Assembly (NCBI GenBank): GCA_014871385.1
Contig: CM026433.1
Span: forward strand, 13,218,023-13,282,022
Direction: 5' to 3'
DNA length: 64,000 bases
Origin: Ceratodon purpureus
Lineage: Eukaryota > Streptophyta > Bryopsida > Pseudoditrichales > Ditrichaceae
Positions 36,361 through 53,380 of this stretch are shown one piece after another. The number at the start of each line of letters is the position of its first letter. Position 1 is the stretch's first letter. The translations under genes were made by a program, and so were the position numbers. Below the pieces are notes generated by a model. The model searched no databases, had not been told where the DNA came from, and worked only from the letters and a program-made list of their open reading frames with translations.

Positions 36361-39213
36361 TTAACATGACACTACATGATCTCTGGGCTTCGCCATCAAG
36401 TAAAGGGGCTCTTTCCTACAAACTGTAATCCCAAACGACTCTGTCATATCGAAAGACTCAATACTTTGCCCATGGGGAAGAGACCAGTCATAGCTGTGAA
36501 GCAGGTTACCTAGCATCAATGTGACCAAAGTATTGCCCAGATTGTAACCCGGGCACATTCGTCGACCCACTCCAAATGGAATCAGCTCGTATGAATCGAA
36601 TCCTGATAAATGGTTCAATTCAGGGCGATCAACAAACCTCTGTGGAATAAACTCATCGGGGCTCTCATACACGGCTGGGTCGCGATGGATAGCACAGAGG
36701 TTCAGCATCAGTCTTGTACCTGCAGGGATTTGGTAACCATATGCTTGAGCTGGTTGAAATGATTCCCTGGGAGGAGCCAGAGGCGCAGGTGGGTGCAACC
36801 GGAAGGTTTCTTTCACAATGGCTTGTAGAAATGGAAGATTTGGGAGGTCTGATTCTTGCATGAGGCGGTCGTTGCCTACCACAGTGTCAAGCTCGGCTTG
36901 TGCTTGCTTCAGGAGTTCAGGTCTCAGGATGAGTTCTGCCATGGCCCACTCTACTGTTGTTGAACCAGTTTCTGTTCCGGCGTTAAATAGTTCCTGAAAC
37001 ATTAGCCCACAGAGTCAGATTCACATATTAGCATTGAAAGTATGTTTAGTATGTGTTAATCTAAATTAGAGGCTACATAGAGACTTGCTCTGTTACAAGG
37101 AAGGATATTCTCGTCATTTAGAGCCACAATCCAGAGCCCTTCTGCTCCCTAATTTCAACCAAATCTACGTTGGCATCACAGATGAAATGGGTGCATATCA
37201 TAGTGTTTGGTTGGGGTTAGAGGGCAGTTGATATTACAGGCACATCTGCCTTAGTACAAGAAATTTGTATCGTTGGAAATAAATCATACATTCTTTAGAA
37301 GAGGTTGGGTGGTGATAGCATGACAATAGCTCTGCTTGATTCAGAAGGAGTTGTCTCTGCCTTATTTCAAAAGCAGTTGGCATTGGCAGAGTTGGTTATG
37401 CCAATAATTTGGATATGAGGAAACCGAAAGGGTACTTGATTTCTTACCAAGAGAACCAAGGTCAGTTGCTCGTCAGGCAAAGGCTTTCCACCGTCCAAGG
37501 GCTCCTCTGACAGCATGTCCACAAAATCAGACACATACTCGTCTTGGTCGTTACTTCCCCTCTCTTTGGCACGCTCTCTGTGCTTCTCCACCTCCAACAT
37601 CTTGCCTCCAATTCTGATTGCATCATCACGGATACCCTTGAAGATCTTATTGTAACCTTGCAGCTTCGTGAGGAAGGTTAAGTTTGGGATAAAATCGCTG
37701 ATTACAGCAGCAAAATCTACCCTTGTCATGGCTGCAATCAACCGCTCGAAATCTGCCTTCTCTTCCTGACTTGCACCTCCCTTTCCAAAGTACCTGTCCC
37801 AAAAAACCAAAGAAAAAGCAGAGGGTATGAAGGCAAAAGTCATGTTATTCAATGGTGGACTGGAAAGAGGTTGAAAAGCTTATATGCGCTTCTTCTGAAA
37901 GGACTTGAAATTATTACCTTTTGTTTATCAGCATCCTGGTCATGACATTGGCAGAGACCTCATAAAGCCAGCTCTTCACATTCACAGCTTCTCCCTTCTC
38001 GGAAGTCTCTAAAAGGATTGCCAGCATATTACGAAGTTCCTCTTCTCTCACACCTCGGTAGGACGCATGACGCTTTGCAGAAAACAGTTCACTGCTGCTA
38101 AACTTCCTCAGTTGGCGCCAGTAAGGTCCATAAGGAGTCAAAACGAGCGTCTTGTAGCTGTCTGAAATAATTTCAAAGTATAACCCCTTTGGCCGAGAAG
38201 AGAAGCTCACGTCGTTGGTTTGAAACACCTCCTTGGCCGCTGCAGCGGTGGAAATTATCAGGCATGGCACCGACCCTGGCAACAAAAAGGAGGCGTAGAC
38301 ACACTCGATAAGAATTACATCAAAAAATAAGAAGATAGAAAAGGCAACATTGTTTAAAAGTCACTTGTTATAATATTCTCTCCATGTTCCTTCCTCATGA
38401 CCCAAGGATAAACATGAGAAGAGCCTTTTGATTCTGAAAATTTATCATAGTAAAACTAAAGCATGACAAAGGCTAATGATTATCATTCTCTCATCTGATA
38501 GTATGAGTTTCTCTCTGGAACAAGAGTTTCATATGTAATCCCCTGTGAGTCTCAACTTTCCCACCAATCTCCAAAACTAAACATCTACACAAGTCACACG
38601 CCTAAGAAAGGAAAATTTCATAAGTGACAAGCATTCAAACTTCAGGCTTGTTGCGAATTGTGAGACAAGTAGGAAAATGCAACAAATTCCTCATGAGGAA
38701 CCCACTATAAACTGCCAATGTTATGATGGATATGGAATAGAGAACTTGGTGAACAAAATGGAGACTCTTGAAAACAAAATAAATGTAATAGTACAGAGTC
38801 AACAATCGCTACAATCACAAGGGATTACACACTGATTTGAAACTAAAGAACACTTCTCCCTATCACGGGAGAAACAAACACGAACTGTATCTGGATAATA
38901 CACACATACCTAAGCGGAGATACATAATCCCTCCATATTTGGAAGCCAGCCTTTGCAGAGCATGATGAGGCATCCCATCTGCCAAGGCGAGCAGGTTGCC
39001 AAGAATGGGCCATGGTTTCGGTCCCGGTGGAAGAGTACTCACACTCTTCTGCTTCTGCGACTGGGCTCGAAGGTAAACAGACACCAGCAATGCAGCAAAC
39101 AACGTTGTAAACACGGTTGCAAAGTCAGAAGGTGAGCTCGGCCGCCATGCCAGTACCCCAGTGCTCCCAAAGTGAGTGGCATTGCCAGGACTGGAGCTCA
39201 CGCTCAACGCCAT
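36361..39213 (-). CDS. Cytochrome P450 (gene A), CYP71-clan type, 4 exons, 546 aa
   Basis: Exons: 39213-38910, 38275-37918, 37793-37448, 36993-36361; phases close. The protein should be a heme-thiolate monooxygenase anchored in the ER by an N-terminal hydrophobic segment (about residues 25-50), followed by the proline-rich hinge LPPGPKPWPILGNLL. The I-helix oxygen-binding motif AGTET is at about 341-345 in FNAGTETGSTTVEWAMAEL. The K-helix E-x-x-R is at 398-401 (KETFRLHPPAP). FIPQRF is the PxRF motif, and the heme loop is FGVGRRMCPG with axial Cys near 483. The I-helix EWA and HPPAP place it in the plant A-type (CYP71 clan) with broad similarity to flavonoid and phenylpropanoid hydroxylases. 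The substrate cannot be read from sequence. A decayed copy of its last exon lies 1 kb downstream. Confidence 0.9.
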
Positions 39214-41448
39214 TCTTCCAAGCTGGGCACACACACACAGCAAGACATCGGAGAAGCAATCGAGCTATTTGTCCTGAGCAACTTGGGGCAACATTGATCC
39301 GGGTCTGACTTCATCAAATAATGTGCCCCCGCAACAACTGCTGCAATCAAGTTGCCCAAGAAGAGATTCCAAAAATGATAACTCTAATTAATTGGAGTAA
39401 TTTGCGAGTGCATCGACACCGACTTTAAAACAGTGACTATTCCGGCTCCCAATTCACAATTAGAGCCACTTCGACAAAGGCATTCTACGAAACACCGGCC
39501 TGAGTATCACCCAGCTATCGCATCGTTCTCGCCGGGTACCATGTACAACAGCAACAGTATCATGCAACAATGAAACTGTTCTTCGCCGATTTAGAACCCA
39601 TTAAGTTACAGTAGACCAAATCAAAACTTTCTGGAAGATGCCATTTGGTTTTCTCGCCTCTACTTTGCCTTGTTTCAAGCAATCAGGATTCTCAGAAATG
39701 TCATCTCGAAACCACATTTTGGACGGACCTTGGGTTCGATCAGAAACAATCGTACTGCCAGTTTCGAAATGCAGCTCGTATACTGCTTCTCAGCTCACGA
39801 AGGTATCTTCAACAGGTAATATTGGAAGCAGTATACGCGGCATGTCAGGTACAATTTGTGTGTACTACTACGTGAACAGTTCTCTGCACTTGATTAAAAG
39901 GAGAACCTCTGGATTCTGGAATCGACTGGCTGGAAACAGGCCCAGTGTGAGCGGGATGAGTGTTTCGAATCGTCGATGGAGTCAAACATGAGCTCATCGA
40001 ATGACACACAGCCTTCTGTTGCGACCGAGCCTTATTATGTACAAATTTAGAGCCTATGTTACAAAACGGCACTATGCTCCCACTGCCGAGTCGCATGACA
40101 AATCTGCAACCGTTTTCATTTTACAAGACCAGCACCTGAGTATCACCACTGTCATGTGAGGTATCATAATGATATTAAACTGATATCATACTGATATCAT
40201 AGTTGTGTTGCGGTGGTATCATGAGGGTACCAAGAGCACTATTTACCTGAATGAGGTATCGATATCAATCTAGAAGTGCACCTCGTAAACTCCTCCAGAA
40301 TCCTTGTCTTGCAACTTGTGAGTCTGGAGAAGTGGTCACTTGCACCGTCGGATTCGCCTCGCAGTTGCGTCGCCGTTGTCTGCCGTCGGCTCAATCAAAC
40401 TGCACACCGTATTATTGATGTGGTCTCTGCACTCCATACAGTGAGACCTACAGTTAGTGTATATTTTACTAAGAATTTTTACAACAATTCTGATACAAGT
40501 AGGATAAATTAGTGTAAGTATATGATATTATTTTTTATTTTTAAAGAATAAATTTTAAGAAATTAGTTTTGGCCATACAATACCTTTATTATTACAATTG
40601 TTTTAATATTCCTTAATTATTTAAATTGATAAGGTTGAGTCATGTCTTTTATTAAAATTACAAATGTAAAAATCATATTTATTGTTGTAACTTTAGCTAT
40701 TGAAGTAATTTATAGCAAACCATTTCCTATGGTATGTTAGGAATTTCTATAAATATAATTATATCTAAGGTTTTTTAAGTCCCTCCTCCGCCTTGATGAT
40801 TTTTTCTTACATAAAGAATTTTTAATGTTTATAATAATAGAGGGCATTGAAACAAATGCAAAGTTATCATTTATTTTTAATTTCTATATATTTCAATTTT
40901 TATTTTTAGAATATGTTATAAAATTGCTTTGTAACATAAATCCATTTATTGAACCTCTAATTTTTTTTAACTATAGTAGTCTAACAATATATTATTTCTT
41001 TAACTAGATCAATATTATTAATGATAAAAATATCATTTCAGTCATAATAATTTTATTTTTGAAACTCCAATTTTAGAATGATTATTTAGAATTAAGGTAG
41101 AAAGAACTTGAAAAGCCACAAAAAGTATAAATAAAATTTAGTTGGCAAAATTAACTTATTTTTTGAGTTTTGATATCTAAGTAAAGAATTATTTACATTC
41201 TAAAATATGTTGTCCCACACTTTACTTACCTGGAATGGTACCCGTACAAGAGCAGCTAAAAAGAATTCTCCATTGCTAAAAAATTCACAGTAGAAGTGGG
41301 TTGAAAAATGCAAAACCCAAGCTCCTTGGGCTTAATTAGTTTGTCATGTAAGGGTCCAAATGTTCTTTGTCCAGCCAAATTACTAGAACAAATTCAGATT
41401 ATATGATTCAGTTGCAATTAACCTTTAACTAGGCCCATCTATTGCAAT
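39214..41448. other. Upstream region of P450 gene A and AT-rich intergenic DNA
   Basis: 39214-40100 is probably the gene A promoter or leader. At 40140-40265 the motif (A/G)GATATCAT or GGTATCAT occurs about six times. From 40500 to 41440 the sequence is AT-rich without features. Confidence 0.35.
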
Positions 41449-41714
41449 ACCGTAACACCATAGCAGGTTAGTTCTTAAATAATTCTAAATACCGAAAACA
41501 AAAAAATATAAAATTATGAAGACATAAAAATAAAAATAGAATAAGTTATTTTTTTGCAATAATTTGTTATTTCCAAACCATTTAAGATCAATTTTTCTGA
41601 TTTTTTGGTAAAAAATGAAATATGAGAGATTCAGTTATTTAGAGATGAACCTTAATCTTCCAAAAAACATAAATATTCGTTTGCTGAGGACCGAACCTGC
41701 TATGGTGTTACGGT
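41449..41714 (-). mobile_element. MITE family A, copy 2 (266 bp, inverted orientation)
   Basis: Termini are ACCGTAACACCATAGCAGGT and the inverted CCTGCTATGGTGTTACGGT; about 19 of 20 end bases match. It aligns over its full length with copy 1 in the opposite orientation, including GGTCCTCAGCAAAC near one end. AAT occurs on both outer flanks (41446-41448 and 41715-41717) and may be the target duplication. No coding capacity. Confidence 0.8.
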
Positions 41715-43482
41715 AATCGCCATCCAAGTTCCATTTACCGGGCGAGTTACAATTTTACAAAAACTGTAAACATGTGCATTTACTGTGCATAGGAAACCAG
41801 AATCTAGATTATTTAGGAAACCAATTGAGCTTTTTTATTACATTCTGCATGGGCGACAGCAAGGCTGGTCTCAAGGTGTTGATGCTCTGTTCGGAAGCTC
41901 ATTCAGATTCCATTTTATGTATGGCCAGGCATTTCCCGGTAATCTTAATTCTAGATTCTCAGTACCCTGGAATATGAACGTGTGTTGCTTTCAGGTGAGG
42001 AAAGCACATTGTTTGTTGGTTTTGTGCAGGGTAAGCTCCTGGACCAAGGTGGTTCAGGATCTTACCCTGTGTAGACGACAAGTACTTCAAAATAGTAACA
42101 CGTTCAGTCAAACAAGGTGGTTACGAAATGTAACATCGCGTCACAACTTTTTTTCACTTGCTAAGGATCATTATCATATATAAGCTTATTTACACACAAA
42201 AATCATCCCAATTATTTACGGATGCAGTAACTAGGGTGGCTTTACACTATGGTAAAGAGCTTGTCTACCGGTCATGAATTCTAGGGGAATGGAGCAATGC
42301 AATTTGCCCAAAATGATATTGTAGGATTTACTCTAAAGTTAAGATTCCTTGATAGGAGAACTTTAAACATGGATGAAAAAATGACATGGTTGCCAACATG
42401 ATTGTGTTTAAAAAAAAAAAATTTAAAATCACAGGAAGTCAAGTTTTATGGGCAACACAAAAGCCTTGGGCAAGAAACTTGGCCCTGAGAGGATTCTAAT
42501 TTCATTAAAAAGTATTCTTCCTTCCTTTTGTTTTGAACTCATCCCATGTATTGTTTTCCTCTATTCAAGGCCATTTTTAAGATGTATGAAGTATTTTTTC
42601 AATTCTGTTTTTTCAATTCCGGTCATGCAGTTCTACTGTTCATGACCAATATACTGTTAGCTGAAACACTCACTTTGCATGGTGATTTACACATTATAGT
42701 AGCAGGTATCCAATGTGAGCGCCTGTTGGTTCTCAGAAACGAATTCTCCTCAAAAGACATGCCTACCTCAGCAGTAACCAAAGGTTTTTATTATTCGTTC
42801 CCTCCATCCACTGGTCTACGAGATTATACCCTTTCAAAAAATTACTCAAAGTTTCAAATATTCTAATTCTAAAACCCACTGATTCATAAGAAATACAATA
42901 ATGATTGCTCGGCCTGTAGATCGCCACAGAAATCATGAACTTGTCAAACCAAACATATGAAGCCTGGCTGTGCTTCAGCACTTTTAGACTACTACAAATA
43001 CAAAACATTCTGACTTATCACAAGACAACTCTTACTCTGGAAAATATAATACTGCATATTTGGTAACAAGCAATGCAAATGACTCAGTAGGAGAAAGTTA
43101 ACCTAAGAACAAAATTTGCTCCAAGCAAGGAGCAGGATTCATGCTACACAAAAGAAAAATTACAAGCGTAACATAATAATTTGTATGAGCGAATCTGAAG
43201 AAAAACGAAAACTTCAAATAAAACTGCATTGCAATTGCAATCAACCCATTGCCTGTACAATACAATCTTCAGCCCAGGCTAAAGATGTTGAGTGGCCCTA
43301 CTTGGACAGTCAGGATGAAGAGGATTAATCTAGAGGATCCACTTTACTTCATTGGGAAGGTCAAAAACTGTCCGGGACACAAGAAAGCTCTCACAAAGTG
43401 CCACATAGTTACAATGTGGCTCAAACCTTTACCATGCACCATCGCCCTTTACTAAAACTCTGGTTACTTGCAGAAAATCAAA
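41715..43482. other. Intergenic stretch, 3' side of SAR1
   Basis: The 132-codon plus frame at 41785-42183 shows no family motif and looks accidental. The last few hundred bases before 43483 are likely SAR1 3' UTR. No RNA gene or repeat was recognised. Confidence 0.35.
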
Positions 43483-44648
43483 TCACTTGATGTACTGCGT
43501 TATCCACTTGAAACCTTCTCCATATCCCATCTTTCGCACTATACTGCACATGAAGACCTCAATAGGTCGAATGTTGCTGTCGCCCAGGTTCACAGTTCCT
43601 TTACCTGTTGTCATGGTCAGGCCCAAAGAATACCGCAACTCATCCTCAGAAGCAGCATATGGGATGTCGATCTTGTTCCCCAGGACGAGCACAGGGACCT
43701 GTGAAAGTCCATCATCAGAGAGCAACGAGTCCAACTCCTTCTTCGACTCTTGGAACCTCTCCTTGTCTATGGCGTCAACGAGATAAACTATGGCATCCAC
43801 CTGCATTTTGTATCGTTTTGTCAAATGAGTTCAACACAAAGCTCCACACATGTTCCACTAAACCTGACTGAGAAGAACTTCCTTGTAGTTGAATGTTTAT
43901 GTGGAAAATCAAATGTTATCAGAAGGAGTTTGGTCCAGCTGTTGAACTCTGTGCGTCTGCATTGCCAAAAAGATAATGGCATGTGTACACTGCGCTTTGA
44001 AGAATCTAGGGTTAGAAGAAAACCTTGGCATAGTAATCCCTCCACACACGCCTGGCAATCGTGTGCCCACCCAGATCAAACGCTTTGAACTTCACCCTGT
44101 TGATGCTCAGCTCCTCCGACGTAGGGTACTGCGTTGGCTGATGTTGCCCCAATTTCTGCTCACAAAACCTAAAATTAGCCAAGAGGAATTCAACATAACA
44201 AAAACTAAATTCCTAAAAAATTCAGTAACACCCCACTATTAAACTTCAACCTCAAGACCTAAAAGAACCTAACACACATGTGAACTACAACTCCAGCTGA
44301 ATAAGCATAACAAAAGATCTAGAGGGAGTCGAATCCCCTCAACACCAAACCTTACCCAAACAATCTTCCACATAACAATGAAAGATTAAGTGTCCAACTT
44401 GCGCACTCTAAACACATAGCAAATCTCACACAAACTCCACTCCACATCAAACCAGAATATTCCTTCTACCACCAAAAACCCGAGAAAAACAAAAAACAGG
44501 GATCCGGGGAGGCTCTAACCTCATCCTTGAGCATGTGCAGCAGCGTGGTCTTCCCGGCATTATCCAGCCCCAGAAACAAAATTTTGGCCTCCTTCTGCCA
44601 CAGCCCTATGCTCGCAAGGAGCCCGTAAAACCAATCCACGAGAAACAT
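43483..44648 (-). CDS. SAR1: SAR1 small GTPase of the COPII coat, 3 exons, 192 aa
   Basis: Exons: 44648-44520, 44155-44024, 43800-43483; all junctions are phase 0. SAR1 in its GTP form inserts an amphipathic N-terminal helix into the ER membrane and recruits SEC23/SEC24 to start COPII vesicle budding. The N-terminus [17 protein letters not shown] is the SAR1-specific hydrophobic helix and lacks the myristoylated Gly of ARF. Motifs: P-loop GLDNAGKT (about 27-34), switch I around [14 protein letters not shown] with the catalytic His (about 71-75), NKID (about 130-133). The C-terminus FKWITQYIK is the SAR1 signature. Length matches the family (about 193). Identification is firm; the paralogue cannot be named. 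Confidence 0.95.
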
Positions 44649-45440
44649 GGTGCTGGCAGTTCGCTGCTTGACATCTACCGGCCCCCTCTCCGCCCTCAGC
44701 TCCGAGTACCACCACGCCGGGCTCCACTTATACGACCCCCCCAGCTTGCCAAAACCACTTCAAAAAACACCAAACCGATCTCCAAAAAACAACCCCACCA
44801 GATCAAAACTGGTACCTTTGGTGCCCAAACTACCCACCTTGGGGAGGACAACCCCAAAGAGATTTGAATCTCTTGATGGGTACAGATTCTAGGCTGATCT
44901 CAAGGATGGCAACTTGCGCCGAGATCGACAAAAACGAACACGGCAATGATATGTGCCGAGCTTGTAGCGAGAAGCCTCAAGCTTCAAAGTTCTCTCTTTG
45001 GGAGTCCGGTACACTAAACCGTTACCATAACCGATAACCGTTATACTAACTCAAAACCGTTACTGTAAGCCAAAACCACGTCGTTTATTGTAAATAGGTT
45101 TTTTCTTAGAATTATCGGGTGTAACCGTAGATTTTATTTCGAATTTGGTGGATTGTCGAGGATTTTGGGGACGGAGAAGGGGTGATATTGGTTTCGGGTG
45201 CGTCACGGTTTTGGGAATTGAAGGCTTAGGATAGAGAATTGTACCCAAAACCGTTGGCTTACCTTAAAGTCGTTACTGTAACCCAAAACCACGTCATCTG
45301 CAGTATTTTATTTACTTTCTATAATTTTATCGTATGTGTAGATTGTGTTTGGGGAAATTGTAGATTTAGTGATTTGTGGGGGTGGTGGTGTTGGTTTTCG
45401 GGGTATGACGGTTTTGGCCGTGGGTAGGGGGCGGAGTTTG
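44649..45440. promoter_or_regulatory. SAR1 upstream region with a diverged tandem duplication
   Basis: Directly upstream of SAR1 is C-rich leader sequence to about 44900. Two similar blocks follow, about 45057-45240 and 45270-45425. Each begins CGTTACTGTAA(G/C)CCAAAA, continues CCACGTC, and later has GTAGATT and a GGTTTTCGGG/GGTTTCGGGT stretch ending near TGACGGTTTTGG/TCACGGTTTTGG. The ACGT-core (CCACGTC) in both copies could bind bZIP-type factors; that is inference. Confidence 0.5.
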
Positions 45441-51546
<6,106 letters not shown>

Positions 51547-52270
51547 ATGTGAAGCTTGTTTGTAAATTCTGCGAGGCAGAATGTTCTGAAGGGCATGTCA
51601 ACTTTCTTTTAGGTGTGTAAGTATCTAGGATCAGGGTTGCCGTGATGACCATGTGTTTTTTGTTTTGGGTGGGTGGGTGTTTGGGTCGATAGATAGTAGG
51701 GTTGGGGTTGTAGTGCCGCACCGCTTTCCGTGAAGGGAGAAGCTGAAGAACGCCTGTACCTCTCCTGTTCCTTTATAATGCAAGTTTTTTGGTTTGGTTT
51801 TTTGCTAATTTGTGGCGCCGGGGGTGCTTGCTTTAAGCAGGCTGAGAGAGTCCCTTAAAACCTGATCAGGATAATACCTGCGAAGGGAGTGTGCCATTGA
51901 TTTGTTTGTGCAGGTACACCGGCGGGCAGAATCCTGGAGGAGCAGGTTTGAGCACATCATGTCGTTGTTTGTTATTCGGATGCCGTTGCGTTTTGACGGT
52001 GTGACCTGGGATGGATTTGTTTGTGTCTTGGTGTGCATGATGTTCTTTTTTGTGCAGGAGGTTATGGTTGCCCAACTTTGATGTTCATGTTTTGTCGATG
52101 AAGCTGCTTGTTGGAGGAAGCGCAGAATAAGCAACCGTGTGGAGGGCGTAACTCTGGCAGCGGAAGCGATTCTGCAACCGTGCCTTTGCTTAGATACAAA
52201 CTTCGAGTTCCTTTCCACAGGGTTTCTTATTCTGCATGCTTCCCGTGTATGGGAATGCAATGTATCAATT
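51547..52270 (+). promoter_or_regulatory. THI4 3' UTR with splice signals around the riboswitch
   Basis: After the stop a strong donor (GTAAGT, 51617-51622) precedes the TPP aptamer. Acceptor-like sites follow at 51911-51913 (TTTGTGCAG) and 52055-52057 (TTTTGTGCAG). This order (stop, alternative 5' splice site, aptamer, 3' splice site) is that of plant riboswitches that act by alternative 3' UTR splicing. Which sites are used is not shown by sequence. Confidence 0.6.
51814..51894 (+). promoter_or_regulatory. TPP riboswitch (thi-box aptamer) in the THI4 3' UTR
   Basis: P1 pairs GGCGC (51814-51818) with GTGCC (51890-51894). Conserved elements follow in order: GGGGTGCTTG (51821-51830), a variable P3 loop, the pyrimidine-sensing CTGAGAGAG (51842-51850), TCCCTTAAAACCTGATC (51851-51867), AGGATAATACCTG (51868-51880), and CGAAGGGAG (51881-51889). 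These are the TPP-binding core bases of the Rfam thi-box class, with the short P3 usual in plants. TPP binding should alter 3' UTR splicing and lower THI4 mRNA; that outcome is known for plant THIC and some early-plant THI4 genes and inferred here. Confidence 0.95.
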
Positions 52271-53380
52271 CTTAGCTTGAAATAGCTTGAACATACAGAG
52301 ATTTGAATGCATTATTATGGGATGCTTTACTTTAGCCAAAGATTAATTTAATTATCATCTGGATAGGGTTGCTGATACATTATTCCATTGTAAACTTGAA
52401 GCAAGTGAAATGTAAATATAAAACTTGGATTATTCCAAGTAAATTGAGTGTACAATTTGTTGATATATGTGTAACTCTATTGGCTTTTTGCTTTGATGGC
52501 CATTTGCACGAAGCAATCCTTATTTGCGCTGGATTCTCAAAGCATATAGCAACAGTAACTATTTTTTTGAAAGCACTGTCCTAGGATTTTGTTACCTGTA
52601 ACATTGAACATGTAATTAGACTTAGCTTTCTTGGTACAAACCCATGTAATATGTTAATTGTGAGGTGGCAGCCTTGAGCAAGATTATGTATTCATTGATT
52701 GAGAGATTGTTTAAACAGATGAATTTGACGAATTCAGGCTTGAAATTGGCCAAGGTCGAAACTCTTTCTGTGAATAGAAGAGTAGCTATTTTACAATAGT
52801 ATCCATTACAACAAGAATATGACATCACCTAGCGAAGAATACTTAAAAAGCTTGGAATATAAAGCTGAGCAAAAAGGGAAGGCTAGAAGAGATACGGAGC
52901 CACACAATGGATCTTCAATACTCACCGACATCAGTAAGCAAATCAAAGCGTAATGAAAACGCAATACTGTAGTTAGGAACTTTTGACTCAAAGAAATGAA
53001 GTGCCAATTTCACAATACTAGATACGACCAAAACAAAGGAACGTCAAGCAGAAAAGTATGGCTATCTGCTTTATCCATAGCAGACAATACAAGTAGACAT
53101 ACCCAAATGGTACTAGTTCTTACCAGCAGCTAATTCCGAACTGTATGAATAGATTCATTTACAAATTGCAAAACTTCTGCATAACAGCTTACTTTGATTT
53201 TACGAAAGCTATCGGCATATCTTTGAACCTTTGTAACAAATCCATAGAATGCATACCTAGGTGTATTGGTATCTGCCATGATTTGCTAACACAAAGAAGA
53301 AAAACGAGTCTTTTCAAGAAGTTCAACTATGAAACAGTTGGTTTTGGGTTCCCCTACCTTGTAATTCTCTTGAATCGCTA
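52271..53380. other. Intergenic stretch between THI4 and P450 gene B (convergent 3' ends)
   Basis: No coding region or structured RNA is recognised. The part near 53380 is presumably the 3' UTR of the minus-strand P450. Confidence 0.4.

Noticed and set aside
41785-42183. 132-codon plus frame
   Set aside because: Isolated, no motif, AT-rich surroundings, Cys/Trp/His-rich composition.
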